This document shows, one piece after another, positions 17,584-25,721 of a stretch of 40,908 nucleotides of DNA. Origin of the DNA: Flavobacteriaceae bacterium (GTDB taxonomy: Bacteria > Bacteroidota > Bacteroidia > Flavobacteriales > Flavobacteriaceae); the NCBI GenBank assembly GCA_947378465.1, contig CANCJZ010000002.1, positions 1-40,908 on the forward strand, written 5' to 3'. The translations under genes were made by a program, and so were the position numbers. Position 1 is the stretch's first letter. Every line of letters starts with the position of its first letter. The notes beneath the pieces are model-generated. The model did no database searches. It was not told where the DNA came from and was given only the letters and a program-made list of their open reading frames with translations.

Positions 17584-18639
17584 CTAAACATCGTCAAAGT
17601 CTACGAATATCTCAGTTGATGTTGGATGCGCTTGACATGTTAATATTAACCCTTCGGCTATATCGCTATCGGTTAATATCGAATTCTTTTTCATCTCAGC
17701 GGTCCCCTTGGAAATTCGTGCCAAACAACTGCTGCATATTCCTCCTTGACAAGAGTAAGGAGCATCAATGCCTTGCTTAAGGGCTGCTTCCAAAAGCGTT
17801 TGCTTTTGACTCATTTCGAAAGTGGTTTCTTCATCATCCACTAAAACCGTTATTTTGGTATGTCCGTCGGTAGCACTTGCAATTTCCTTTTCGGCAGCGG
17901 TGGAGGTAGAGAACAATTCAAATTTGATGTTCTTGTCGGCGACATTGTGTTCTTTTAAAACGCCAGAAACTAAATTGATCATTTCTTCTGGGCCACACAA
18001 ATAGAATTTGGAAAACTCTTTTTCCTTGTGTTTGTTGTTCAATACAAAATTGACCACTGATTTGTCGATTCTGCCAAACAATTCATTTTCCACTTTGGCT
18101 TGACTGTACACATAATGCACAAAAAATCGCCCCACATACTGTTGTTGCAATTGATGCAATTCATTATGGAAAATAGTATCTTCAGGAGTTTTATTTCCAT
18201 AGACCAATACAAAGGAACTGTCTTTTTCGTGGTGTAAAACAGATTTTAAAATAGATAATACAGGCGTAATCCCACTTCCTGCTACAAAAGCAGCATAGTT
18301 GCGTTGGCGGTCAGCCTGTGGTTCAAAAGTGAATTTTCCTTCAGGAAGACCTACTTCTAATAGATCGCCTACTTTTAAATTTTCATTAGCAAATTTGGAA
18401 AACAATCCATTTTTAACCGCTTTGATGGCAATACGCAATTCGCCACTTTGCGGCGCTGAGCAAATGGAATACGCACGGCGAATTTCTTTACCGTCCAAAG
18501 TAAGCTTCAAGTTGATATATTGTCCTGCGACAAATTGATAAGCAGTTTGTAATTCGGTGGGAATATTAAAAACAACAGAAACAGCACTCGGAGTTTCTCG
18601 TTTTACTTCCTTAATTTGTAGTTTATAAAAAGATAACAT
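17584..18639 (-). CDS. PaaE-like FAD/NAD(P)H reductase with C-terminal 2Fe-2S ferredoxin
   Basis: Cytoplasmic electron-transfer protein of about 351 aa. The flavin-binding domain contains RRAYSICSAP, the NAD(P)-binding domain has VAGSGITPVLSILKS and FYLCGPEEMI, and the plant-type ferredoxin domain has the ligands CQGGICSSC plus a fourth Cys in LTCQAHP. This is the architecture of the PaaE reductase of phenylacetyl-CoA epoxidase, but paaABCD are not nearby, so the partner oxygenase is unknown. The track starts at TTG 18657, which lies inside the -7 box; the ATG at 18639 is the better start (MLSFYKLQIKEV). Confidence 0.88.
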   Translation of the reverse strand: MLSFYKLQIKEVKRETPSAVSVVFNIPTELQTAYQFVAGQYINLKLTLDGKEIRRAYSICSAPQSGELRIAIKAVKNGLFSKFANENLKVGDLLEVGLPEGKFTFEPQADRQRNYAAFVAGSGITPVLSILKSVLHHEKDSSFVLVYGNKTPEDTIFHNELHQLQQQYVGRFFVHYVYSQAKVENELFGRIDKSVVNFVLNNKHKEKEFSKFYLCGPEEMINLVSGVLKEHNVADKNIKFELFSTSTAAEKEIASATDGHTKITVLVDDEETTFEMSQKQTLLEAALKQGIDAPYSCQGGICSSCLARISKGTAEMKKNSILTDSDIAEGLILTCQAHPTSTEIFVDFDDV

Positions 18640-18654
18640 GATGTTTGTTTTTTG

Positions 18655-18662
18655 CAAAGATA
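18655..18662 (-). promoter_or_regulatory. -7 element of the PaaE-like gene
   Basis: On the - strand TATCTTTG matches TAnnTTTG. The ATG at 18639 is 15 bases downstream, leaving a leader of roughly ten bases. This decides the start codon against the TTG used in the ORF track. Confidence 0.65.
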
Positions 18663-18906
18663 GTAAAGAAAACTTTTTTGGCTTTATTGTTTTACTCCTT
18701 TGACTCTTTACAGCGGTGAAAGGAAGATCGAGATTGGAGCATAGAATTTAGAAAAAATACAGAAAATAAGATAGAAGCAAGAGGAAAGAAACTTGAAGTA
18801 AGATACTGCGTGAATGCTGTAACAGCTGCTTCTTTTGAGGGATATATTGAATTGAACAATAAACCTTAGCGTCTTTTTTTAATTATAACTTAATTAATAA
18901 ACTATA

Positions 18907-19200
18907 GCATTTGTTTTTTATAAAATAAAAGTCAAATAGTTTTCATTACCACTCATTTATTTTCCATTTCAAAAACTATAATCCACAACTCATAACTTAC
19001 GACTACAAAAAACAGCTTGTTCAAGCTCGAACATTTTATAAAACAAAAAACAAATAGGTGGTTTGAACTCGACTCTGCTTTTTATAAAATAAAAATAAAT
19101 AGGTAATAATACGAACCTATTATTTTTTAAAAAAAACAATATAGGTTGAAGCACGACAATGTCTTTTTTTATTTTAAAATGAATAGAGTTAAGCATTTTG
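18907..19200. repeat. Degenerate repeats of about 40-47 bp
   Basis: Copies share a core near TTTTTATAAAATAAAA followed by AAATAGGT and often a GAAC/CGAC segment. They start near 18907 (detached), 19026, 19073, 19118 and 19158. The best pair is 19026-19072 and 19073-19117; later copies drift strongly. Borders are approximate. Confidence 0.5.
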
Positions 19201-19359
19201 CTTTTTATTTTAAAAAAATTAAATTAAATTTATTTTAAAAAAAATAAAAACAACCACCAATTATAATAGGGTTAAGAAGAATTATATACAGATCAACAAT
19301 TCGTAATCGAAATTTTAGCACAAAATTATTCAATAGTCATCCGTAACAAATTAGTATAT

Positions 19360-19378
19360 TTATCCACCTATATCCACA
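19360..19378 (+). promoter_or_regulatory. Two DnaA-box-like sites in tandem
   Basis: TTATCCACC (19360) and ATATCCACA (19370) each match TTATCCACA at 8 of 9 positions, in the same orientation and exactly 10 bp apart. A third 8/9 match, TAATCCACA, is at 18979. They lie just right of the A/T-only tract. An origin function is a hypothesis only. Confidence 0.35.
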
Positions 19379-19391
19379 GAAATACTTTGAT

Positions 19392-20858
19392 ATGTTAAAG
19401 CACTTTTTATCTTTAGAATGGAAATCTTTTTTCCGATCGGCGGCTCTTGGGACCAATATTATCATACAGATATTTAAGGTACTGATGGCGCTTTATTTTA
19501 TTGCCATGTTTACCATAATGGGTTTTGCCATATACCCTGCGCTGGAGGATATGGGACTCGAACCGATGGCAACAGTCAATAAATTTTTGATTTATTATCT
19601 GTTTTTCGATTTAGTATTGCGCTATTTTGTTCAAAAAATGCCTGTGGTCAACATCAAACCTTTGTTGATTTTGCCTTTTAACAAAAACACCATTGTACAC
19701 TTCGCCTTGGGTAAAACCTTGGCCTCCTTCTTTAATCTGATTCACGCTTTTTTCTTTATTCCTTTTTCCATTTTATTGGTAATTAACGGTTTTTCTGTGG
19801 GTCATGTACTGTTGTGGCATCTGGCAATTATGGGCTTGATTTTTATGAACAATTCCATCAATGTATTGATCAACAATAAGGACAGCGTGCTGTATCCATT
19901 GGTGATTGTAGTGATTGCAATTGGAGCGGCGCAGTACTATAAAGTGTTTGACATTACTCAGTATACCGCGGTGTTCTTCCAAGGATTGTACACTACCTAT
20001 TATTTATTTATGCTCCCGATTGTTGCTGCGGTTGCATTGTACTATTTTGCTTTTAAATATTTCAAAAACAATTTGTACTTGGATGAAGGTTTGGCGAAAA
20101 AGACTGAATTGGCCAAAACGGAGAATTTTAATTGGTTGAATCAATTTGGAACGCTTGGGACTTTTTTGAAAAATGACATTCGGTTGCTCAAACGTAACAA
20201 ACGGGCACGTGCTACTGTAATGGCGAGTGTTTTCTTCCTTTTTTATGGCTTATTGTTTTTAGGAAATATGAGAGGAGCTAATAGAAGTGAAGCAATTCAA
20301 ATTTTTGCCGGCATCTTTGTAACGGGTGGGTTCATGCTCAATTTCGGGCAATTTGTACCCAGTTGGGACAGCTCCTATTACCAATTGATGATGAGTCAAA
20401 ATATCCAATACCGCGAATATTTGAGTTCGAAATGGTGGTTGATGGTAATTGCTACTCTAATTTCGTCTCTTTTAGCAGCCTTTTATTTGTATTTCGGTTG
20501 GCATACCTATTTGTTGATGCTTACGGGAGCAGTATACAACATTGGGGTAAACTCCCATATTGTATTACTGGGAGGCGCTTATAACAAAACGCCGATTGAC
20601 ATTACTGTTCGAAAGGCTTTTGGCGATAAGCAAGCGATTAATTTTACCAATTTTATTATTGCAATTCCTAAAATTATAGTGCCTTTAGGATTGTACGGCT
20701 TGGGCGATTATTTATATAATGAAAAAACAGGGATGCTCTTTGTGCTTATTGCCGGAATATTAGGATTTGCTTTTAGAAACCTTGTTTTTAAGCAAATTGA
20801 AAAGATATACAAAACACAAAAATACGCTACCATAGCCGCCTACAAACAAAATCATTAA
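19392..20858 (+). CDS. DUF5687 membrane protein, probable ABC transporter permease
   Basis: 488-residue polytopic membrane protein with about a dozen hydrophobic segments in two halves separated by a cytoplasmic stretch (about 225-265: LAKKTELAKTENFNWLNQFG). It begins MLKHFLSLEWKSFFRSAALG, typical of DUF5687. The next gene, 39 bases downstream, encodes an ABC ATPase without its own membrane domain, so the pair is very likely one exporter. The substrate is unknown. The ATG at 19392 follows the long AT-rich region. Confidence 0.8.
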   Translation: MLKHFLSLEWKSFFRSAALGTNIIIQIFKVLMALYFIAMFTIMGFAIYPALEDMGLEPMATVNKFLIYYLFFDLVLRYFVQKMPVVNIKPLLILPFNKNTIVHFALGKTLASFFNLIHAFFFIPFSILLVINGFSVGHVLLWHLAIMGLIFMNNSINVLINNKDSVLYPLVIVVIAIGAAQYYKVFDITQYTAVFFQGLYTTYYLFMLPIVAAVALYYFAFKYFKNNLYLDEGLAKKTELAKTENFNWLNQFGTLGTFLKNDIRLLKRNKRARATVMASVFFLFYGLLFLGNMRGANRSEAIQIFAGIFVTGGFMLNFGQFVPSWDSSYYQLMMSQNIQYREYLSSKWWLMVIATLISSLLAAFYLYFGWHTYLLMLTGAVYNIGVNSHIVLLGGAYNKTPIDITVRKAFGDKQAINFTNFIIAIPKIIVPLGLYGLGDYLYNEKTGMLFVLIAGILGFAFRNLVFKQIEKIYKTQKYATIAAYKQNH

Positions 20859-20897
20859 TCCTATTTGAGGGAGATTCATTTTTTAAAATAAAACAGC

Positions 20898-21596
20898 ATG
20901 ATACAAGTTACTAATTTAACAAAAACATACGCTTCAGGGGTTACCGTGTTGAACATCCCATCGCTTGAAATTCCAAAAGGGCAAAGTTTTGGACTGGTAG
21001 GGAACAATGGTGCTGGAAAAACCACTTTTTTCAGCCTTTTATTGGATTTAATTCAAGCCTCTTCAGGACATATTATCAATAATGGCATTCAAGTCAATAC
21101 GAGCGAAGCATGGAAACCATTCACCTCGGCATTCATTGACGAAAGTTTCCTCATTGGTTATTTGACCGCCGAAGAATATTTTTATTTTATCGGTGATTTA
21201 AGAGGACAGAATAAAGCCGATATCGATGATTTATTGAAAAAACACGAAGAGTTCTTTAATGGGGAAATTTTAAATAATAAAAAATACCTGCGCGATCTTT
21301 CCAAAGGAAATATGAAAAAGGTAGGGATTATTGCGGCCTTGATTGGGAATCCTGAGGTGGTTATTTTGGACGAACCTTTCGCCAATTTAGACCCGACTAC
21401 CGTGAATAGACTGAAAAAGATTATCAAAGAATTAGCGGAAAATTCCAATGTTACCGTATTGGTTTCCAGCCACGATTTGGCTCATACAGTTGAGGTGTGT
21501 ACTCGAATTGTCGCTTTACACAAAGGCGAGATTGTAAAAGATATTCAAACTTCGGACGAAACTTTGAAAGAGTTGGATGCCTTTTTTGCCGTATAA
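20898..21596 (+). CDS. ABC transporter ATP-binding protein
   Basis: 232-residue ATPase that should power the DUF5687 permease encoded just upstream. Walker A GNNGAGKTT, signature LSKGNMKK (in place of the canonical LSGGQ), Walker B VVILDEPFANLDP and the H-loop in SSHDLAHTVE are all present. The LSKG signature and the short length are usual for ABC-2 type exporters of Bacteroidota. A terminator follows the stop codon. The exported substrate cannot be inferred. Confidence 0.93.
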   Translation: MIQVTNLTKTYASGVTVLNIPSLEIPKGQSFGLVGNNGAGKTTFFSLLLDLIQASSGHIINNGIQVNTSEAWKPFTSAFIDESFLIGYLTAEEYFYFIGDLRGQNKADIDDLLKKHEEFFNGEILNNKKYLRDLSKGNMKKVGIIAALIGNPEVVILDEPFANLDPTTVNRLKKIIKELAENSNVTVLVSSHDLAHTVEVCTRIVALHKGEIVKDIQTSDETLKELDAFFAV

Positions 21597-21622
21597 ATGC
21601 TGAAAAACATATTTTATAGAAC

Positions 21623-21658
21623 AACCGCTTATCTATTGCAGATTAAGCGGTTTTTTAT
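21623..21658 (+). terminator. Terminator of the ABC transporter operon
   Basis: AACCGCTTA (21623-21631) pairs with TAAGCGGTT (21644-21652) across a 12-base loop, followed by TTTTTTATTT. It lies 26 bases after the ABC ATPase stop. Confidence 0.88.
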
Positions 21659-21762
21659 TTAAAAAAAACAATTTTTTTTCACTTATAAAAAAGAAAATGT
21701 ACTTTTACCAGTTAGTTATACTAAAATTAACTTTTTAGAGTTAATATAAAAACGTTTTTACT

Positions 21763-24603
21763 TTGAAAAATAATACTGTCAAATACTTATTTATTGCAGG
21801 ATTTATAGCCCTTTTGGTGGCTTGTTCTACTAAAAAAGACAATTTTGTTTCCCGTAGTTCGCATGCTTTAAGTACCAAATACAATATTTTATATAATGGA
21901 GGAATCGCCTTGGATAAAGGGGTTATCGACCTAAAATCACAATACAAGGACAACTATTGGGAAGTTTTGCCTATTGAAAGAATGCAGGTTTCGGAAGAAA
22001 AAATGCTTCCTGGAACTACAAAAAACGCTGATTTTGAACGCTCCGAAGGCAAAGCAACCAAAGCCATTCAAAAACACTCAATGAACATTGGTGGTTTGGA
22101 AAAAAACTCCCAAATGGATGAAGCACACTTGATGCTTGGAAAAACCAGATACTACGATCAACGATTTATCCCCGCTTTAGAGGCTTTTAATTACGTATTG
22201 TACAAATACCCGAATAGCGATAAAATTAATGAGATAAAAATATGGAGAGAGAAAACCAATATGCGTTTGGAAAACGACGCTATTGCCGCTAATAACCTCC
22301 GAAAATTGTTGAGCGAAATCAAATTCAAAGATCAAATCTATGCTGATGCCAATGCGGCCTTGTCACAAGCATTTCTGAATTTGGAACAAATCGATAGTGC
22401 GATGGCACGTTTGAAAGTTGCGCGTAAATACACTAAAGAAAACGAGGAGAAAGCACGTTACAGTTTTATTTTAGGTCAAATATTTGAAAAGTTAAATCAA
22501 CCCGATAGTGCGTATAACTATTTTCAACAGGTGATTGATATGAATCGCAAATCGTCACGTCAGTATGTGATTCATGCCCACGCCAAACAAGCCCAATTTT
22601 TTAATGTAACCAAAGGTGATACTGTTGCCTTTTTGAAAAAATTCAATGACTTGTTAGAAGATCGTGAAAACCGTCCTTTTTTGGATGTTTTGAACCATCA
22701 AATGGCTTTGTTCTATGAAAAATGTAAAAAACCAGACGTTGCTAAAAAATACTACAATAAGTCGATTAGAGCACGTTCTTCAGACACTTATTTATTGGCT
22801 TCTAATTACCGAAATTTGGCGGATTTGTATTTCAATAAAACACAATATTTAACCGCAGGGAAATATTACGACAGTACACTTACAGTACTTGAACCCCGTT
22901 CCAGAGAACACAAACTCATTTCTAAAAAACGCGCCAATTTAGCCGATGTAATCAAGTACGAAGGCATCGCTCAATTAGATGACAGTATTTTGAACATTGC
23001 TAGCTTGTCCAATACTGCTAAAGAAAAATACTTTTTGGACTATATTGACAAATTAAAAGTGAGCGACAAAAAGAATGCGGAAGCAGCCAAATTAAAAAAG
23101 GAAAAAGGATTAGATGATTCGAGTGCGGGGAATGGCAAAGACGGTTCGAAATCAGGAAATGACGCTTCAAGTGCCATGTCCAAATCCGCAGCTGCCAATA
23201 CGAATTCTATTGTATCCTCGGATGTTGCGAGTACCTTCTATTTTTATAATCCAAAGACCGTTTCATTTGGAAAATTAGAATTTAAAAAGCAATGGGGGGA
23301 TCGCTCCTTAATCAAAGGATGGCGACTCAACAAAGATAAAGTGGACGAAACGGCTAATGATACCCTTAACAAAGAAGACAGTGATGATCCCAAAACCAAA
23401 AAAGTGGAGGAAAAATACACGACGGATTACTATTTGAAACAAATTCCTTCAGGAACTAAAGTATTAGATAGTATTGCTAAAGAACGCAACTTTGCTTACT
23501 ATCAATTGGGGGTTATTTATAAAGAAAAATTCAAAGAATACCCTCGTTCATCAGATAAATTCGAAACCTTATTGACTAATAGTCCAGAGGAACGTTTGGT
23601 GTTGCCTACGATGTATAATTTGTATAAAATATATGAAATTACCGATCCAAGCAAAGCCACAGCAATGAAAAACAGAATCATTGCACAATATCCAAGCTCG
23701 CGATATGCTCAAATATTGAATAATGAATCGGTAAATATTGGATTTGGTACTCCAGAAGATACCTATAAAAGTTTGTACAACCAATATATTGAAGGTAAGT
23801 ATAGGGAAGCACTTACCAATACAGATATGGCAATTGTACAATTTACAGGAGAGGAAATTCTATCTAAATACGAGTTGCTTAAAGCCAATTTGATTGGAAA
23901 ATTATACGGTTTAACGGAATACAAAAAGGCATTGAACTTTGTGGCATTGACCTATCCGAACTCAGCAGAGGGTAAAGAGACGGAATTGTTTATTAGCACC
24001 AAAATACCTCAGTTAGAAGCCTTATATTTCAACGATGTAGTGCCTAGCAGCTGGAAAATTGTGTTTCAACCTTCGAGTTTGAATCCTGCCGATGCCAATA
24101 CCAAAAATCTGTTGACCAAGTTGACCAAGTTTGCAAGTGAAAGAACAATTGAAAAACTAACGGTTTCAACCGATATTTATACTAAAGATCGAAATCTGAT
24201 TGTGATTCACGGCATCAAAACCAAAGAAAGTGCTGAAGGAATCGTTCACGTATTGAAAGAATATAAAGATTACAAAATTGCAGAACCAGCCACAGTTATA
24301 TCTTCGGACAATTATAAAATTGTTCAAGTATACAAAAACTTAGAGGAATACATTTCAGGAAAAGGACCTACCTTTATTCCTAAAACCAAACCTACTATTG
24401 TAATTCCGAAAAGAGAAGAAACTACAAAAGAAGAGGAAATTAAAAAACAACAACAAGCGCAATCCGAAAGCAAAAAAGGAGAGCAAAACGATCCTGATAG
24501 TCCAAACTTTAACCCTGGAAATCCTTCAAGCAGTGCTAAAAAAGTCATTGAGATGGGAGATAGTACTAAAAAAGGATTGCCTCCAGGTCCCCCAAAACCT
24601 TAA
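21763..24603 (+). CDS. sprE: T9SS/gliding TPR lipoprotein SprE/PorW
   Basis: 946-residue periplasm-facing lipoprotein needed in relatives for type IX secretion and gliding. The lipobox LLVACS places the lipidated Cys at residue 21. The following SSHALSTKYNILYNGGIALDKG is the hallmark N-terminus of the family. TPR-like helical repeats run from about 120 to 400 and again from about 570 to 720. A low-complexity linker (about 445-490) and a Pro/Lys/Glu-rich tail (KPTIVIPKREE to PPGPPKP) are visible. Translation begins at TTG, since no ATG precedes the signal peptide. It is followed 3 bases later by bactofilin. A small dyad TTAACT-N6-AGTTAA lies in the leader. Confidence 0.87.
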   Translation: MKNNTVKYLFIAGFIALLVACSTKKDNFVSRSSHALSTKYNILYNGGIALDKGVIDLKSQYKDNYWEVLPIERMQVSEEKMLPGTTKNADFERSEGKATKAIQKHSMNIGGLEKNSQMDEAHLMLGKTRYYDQRFIPALEAFNYVLYKYPNSDKINEIKIWREKTNMRLENDAIAANNLRKLLSEIKFKDQIYADANAALSQAFLNLEQIDSAMARLKVARKYTKENEEKARYSFILGQIFEKLNQPDSAYNYFQQVIDMNRKSSRQYVIHAHAKQAQFFNVTKGDTVAFLKKFNDLLEDRENRPFLDVLNHQMALFYEKCKKPDVAKKYYNKSIRARSSDTYLLASNYRNLADLYFNKTQYLTAGKYYDSTLTVLEPRSREHKLISKKRANLADVIKYEGIAQLDDSILNIASLSNTAKEKYFLDYIDKLKVSDKKNAEAAKLKKEKGLDDSSAGNGKDGSKSGNDASSAMSKSAAANTNSIVSSDVASTFYFYNPKTVSFGKLEFKKQWGDRSLIKGWRLNKDKVDETANDTLNKEDSDDPKTKKVEEKYTTDYYLKQIPSGTKVLDSIAKERNFAYYQLGVIYKEKFKEYPRSSDKFETLLTNSPEERLVLPTMYNLYKIYEITDPSKATAMKNRIIAQYPSSRYAQILNNESVNIGFGTPEDTYKSLYNQYIEGKYREALTNTDMAIVQFTGEEILSKYELLKANLIGKLYGLTEYKKALNFVALTYPNSAEGKETELFISTKIPQLEALYFNDVVPSSWKIVFQPSSLNPADANTKNLLTKLTKFASERTIEKLTVSTDIYTKDRNLIVIHGIKTKESAEGIVHVLKEYKDYKIAEPATVISSDNYKIVQVYKNLEEYISGKGPTFIPKTKPTIVIPKREETTKEEEIKKQQQAQSESKKGEQNDPDSPNFNPGNPSSSAKKVIEMGDSTKKGLPPGPPKP

Positions 24604-24606
24604 ATT

Positions 24607-25008
24607 ATGTTTGATAAAAAACCTAAATCCTATACTGACCTTCTTGGAAAAACCAATAGAATAGTCGAGGGTACGATTATCAAAGGAGATATTAATTCCC
24701 CAGCTGATTTTCGCTTGGATGGACATTTGTTTGGAAATTTTCAATCGAAAGGCAAAATTGTTATAGGCCCAGCAGCCATTGTTAAAGGAGATATAGTATG
24801 TAAAAATGCCGATATCGAAGGACAATTTGAAGGAAAGATTCAAGTTACAGAAATATTAAATGTAAAATCCAAAGCGAGTATTCACGGAGAGGTAGTGTGT
24901 GGAAAATTATCGGTGGAACCAGGTGCTGACTTTAGTGCTACTTGTGTGATGAAAACACATCAAAAACAATTACCTGCTCATGGACAATCAACCGAAGAAA
25001 AAGCCTAA
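24607..25008 (+). CDS. Bactofilin (polymer-forming cytoskeletal protein)
   Basis: 133-residue right-handed beta-helix protein that polymerises without nucleotide, usually at the cytoplasmic membrane. The core, about residues 18-110, has the regular short-strand pattern of bactofilins (GTIIKGDI, FRLDGHLFGNF, GKIVIGPAAIVKGDI, ADIEGQFEGKI, ASIHGEVVCGKL). The N-terminal tail is short. It starts 3 bases after sprE and its 3' end overlaps the atpZ-like gene by 29 bp, so sprE, bactofilin and the ATP synthase accessory genes appear to be co-transcribed. Confidence 0.92.
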   Translation: MFDKKPKSYTDLLGKTNRIVEGTIIKGDINSPADFRLDGHLFGNFQSKGKIVIGPAAIVKGDIVCKNADIEGQFEGKIQVTEILNVKSKASIHGEVVCGKLSVEPGADFSATCVMKTHQKQLPAHGQSTEEKA

Positions 25009-25207
25009 CAAATGGTTGGCATTGATCAACATTCCTATTCAAATGGGAGTGATAATATTTCTTTTTTCTATTTTAGGAAATTGGATGGATGCCAAATACC
25101 ATACTTCCAATAGGATTTTTGTCAAAATTGCCACTTTAGTAGGTGTTGCCATAGCTTTTTACAATATCAACAGACAACTAAAGGACATTAATGCCTCCGA
25201 TGACTAA
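24980..25207 (+). CDS. AtpZ/AtpI family ATP synthase accessory protein
   Basis: 75-residue membrane protein with two hydrophobic helices (about 15-34 and 45-62) separated by GNWMDAKYHTS, the conserved loop of the AtpZ/AtpI family (PF09527). Members are thought to assist c-ring assembly or magnesium uptake for the ATP synthase. The gene starts inside the bactofilin coding region (29-bp overlap, different frame) and its stop is directly followed by the next ATG. Position immediately before the atp genes supports the call. Confidence 0.85.
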   Translation: MDNQPKKKPNKWLALINIPIQMGVIIFLFSILGNWMDAKYHTSNRIFVKIATLVGVAIAFYNINRQLKDINASDD

Positions 25208-25603
25208 ATGAAATTAAAACAATACCAACCTATACTTGAAGCTGTCGTTAGTGCAACCATCGCTTTATTGTTGCACAAATGTTATTTTATGCTGTTCAAA
25301 CCCGCGGGTATGGAAAGCCATTTTATTTATAGCCTGTATGAGTTGTATTTGTTTTTTTCTGTTTGTTCCGTCAGTATTCTATTATTGCTAATTAAAGTTC
25401 GAATAAATAATATTAATAATGTAGGTTACACCTATTTATTAGTCACCTGTATTAAAATGGGGATTGCCTATTTTTTCCTCCGACCAATTCTAAATTCGCA
25501 GGGTACTTTTGTCGCTACCGAGAAAACCAGCTTTTTTATAATATTCCTTTTGTTTTTGACAATAGAAACGGTTATTACCATTCGAATATTAAACAAAAAC
25601 TAA
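25208..25603 (+). CDS. Small membrane protein in the atp locus (DUF6168-like)
   Basis: 131-residue protein with four hydrophobic segments (about 10-30, 40-62, 75-95 and 108-125), and no motif I can identify with certainty. Length and position match flavobacterial DUF6168 proteins that take the place of AtpI, but this label is from memory. The ATG directly follows the atpZ-like stop, so translation is coupled. A role in ATP synthase assembly is inferred from position only. Confidence 0.65.
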   Translation: MKLKQYQPILEAVVSATIALLLHKCYFMLFKPAGMESHFIYSLYELYLFFSVCSVSILLLLIKVRINNINNVGYTYLLVTCIKMGIAYFFLRPILNSQGTFVATEKTSFFIIFLLFLTIETVITIRILNKN

Positions 25604-25674
25604 TAAATTGTTTTTAAAACGTCAATTTCATCAAAAAAAATAAAAGTAAAACTTTTTAATATTAATTAATATTG

Positions 25675-25682
25675 TACTTTTG
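25675..25682 (+). promoter_or_regulatory. -7 element for the atpB operon
   Basis: TACTTTTG matches TAnnTTTG 39 bases before the atpB ATG and would start transcription near 25688. No clear -33 element is seen. It indicates that atpB onward can be transcribed separately from sprE and bactofilin. Confidence 0.6.
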
Positions 25683-25721
25683 CACCAAATTTGAGAAAAT
25701 AAATTAAAGATAATTATCATT

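Larger units (their letters stand above)
18663..19391. other. Long AT-rich gene-free region
   Basis: 729 bases without a credible gene between a - strand gene on the left and a 19-kb + strand run on the right. 18663-18906 shows nothing recognisable. 18907-19200 holds degenerate repeats. 19190-19250 is almost pure A/T. 18979-18987, 19360-19368 and 19370-19378 are DnaA-box-like 9-mers. The - strand ORF at 18990-19196 is made from the repeats and is not supported. Confidence 0.7.

Noticed and set aside
17547-17780. 77-residue + strand ORF
   Set aside because: Antisense to the ferredoxin domain of the PaaE-like gene; no independent support.
18990-19196. 68-residue - strand ORF
   Set aside because: It is made of the degenerate AT-rich repeats, has low complexity and no plausible start context or homologous feel.
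21727-21744. TTAACT-N6-AGTTAA dyad before sprE as an operator
   Set aside because: Six-base A/T-rich arms occur often by chance here; mentioned in the sprE entry only.
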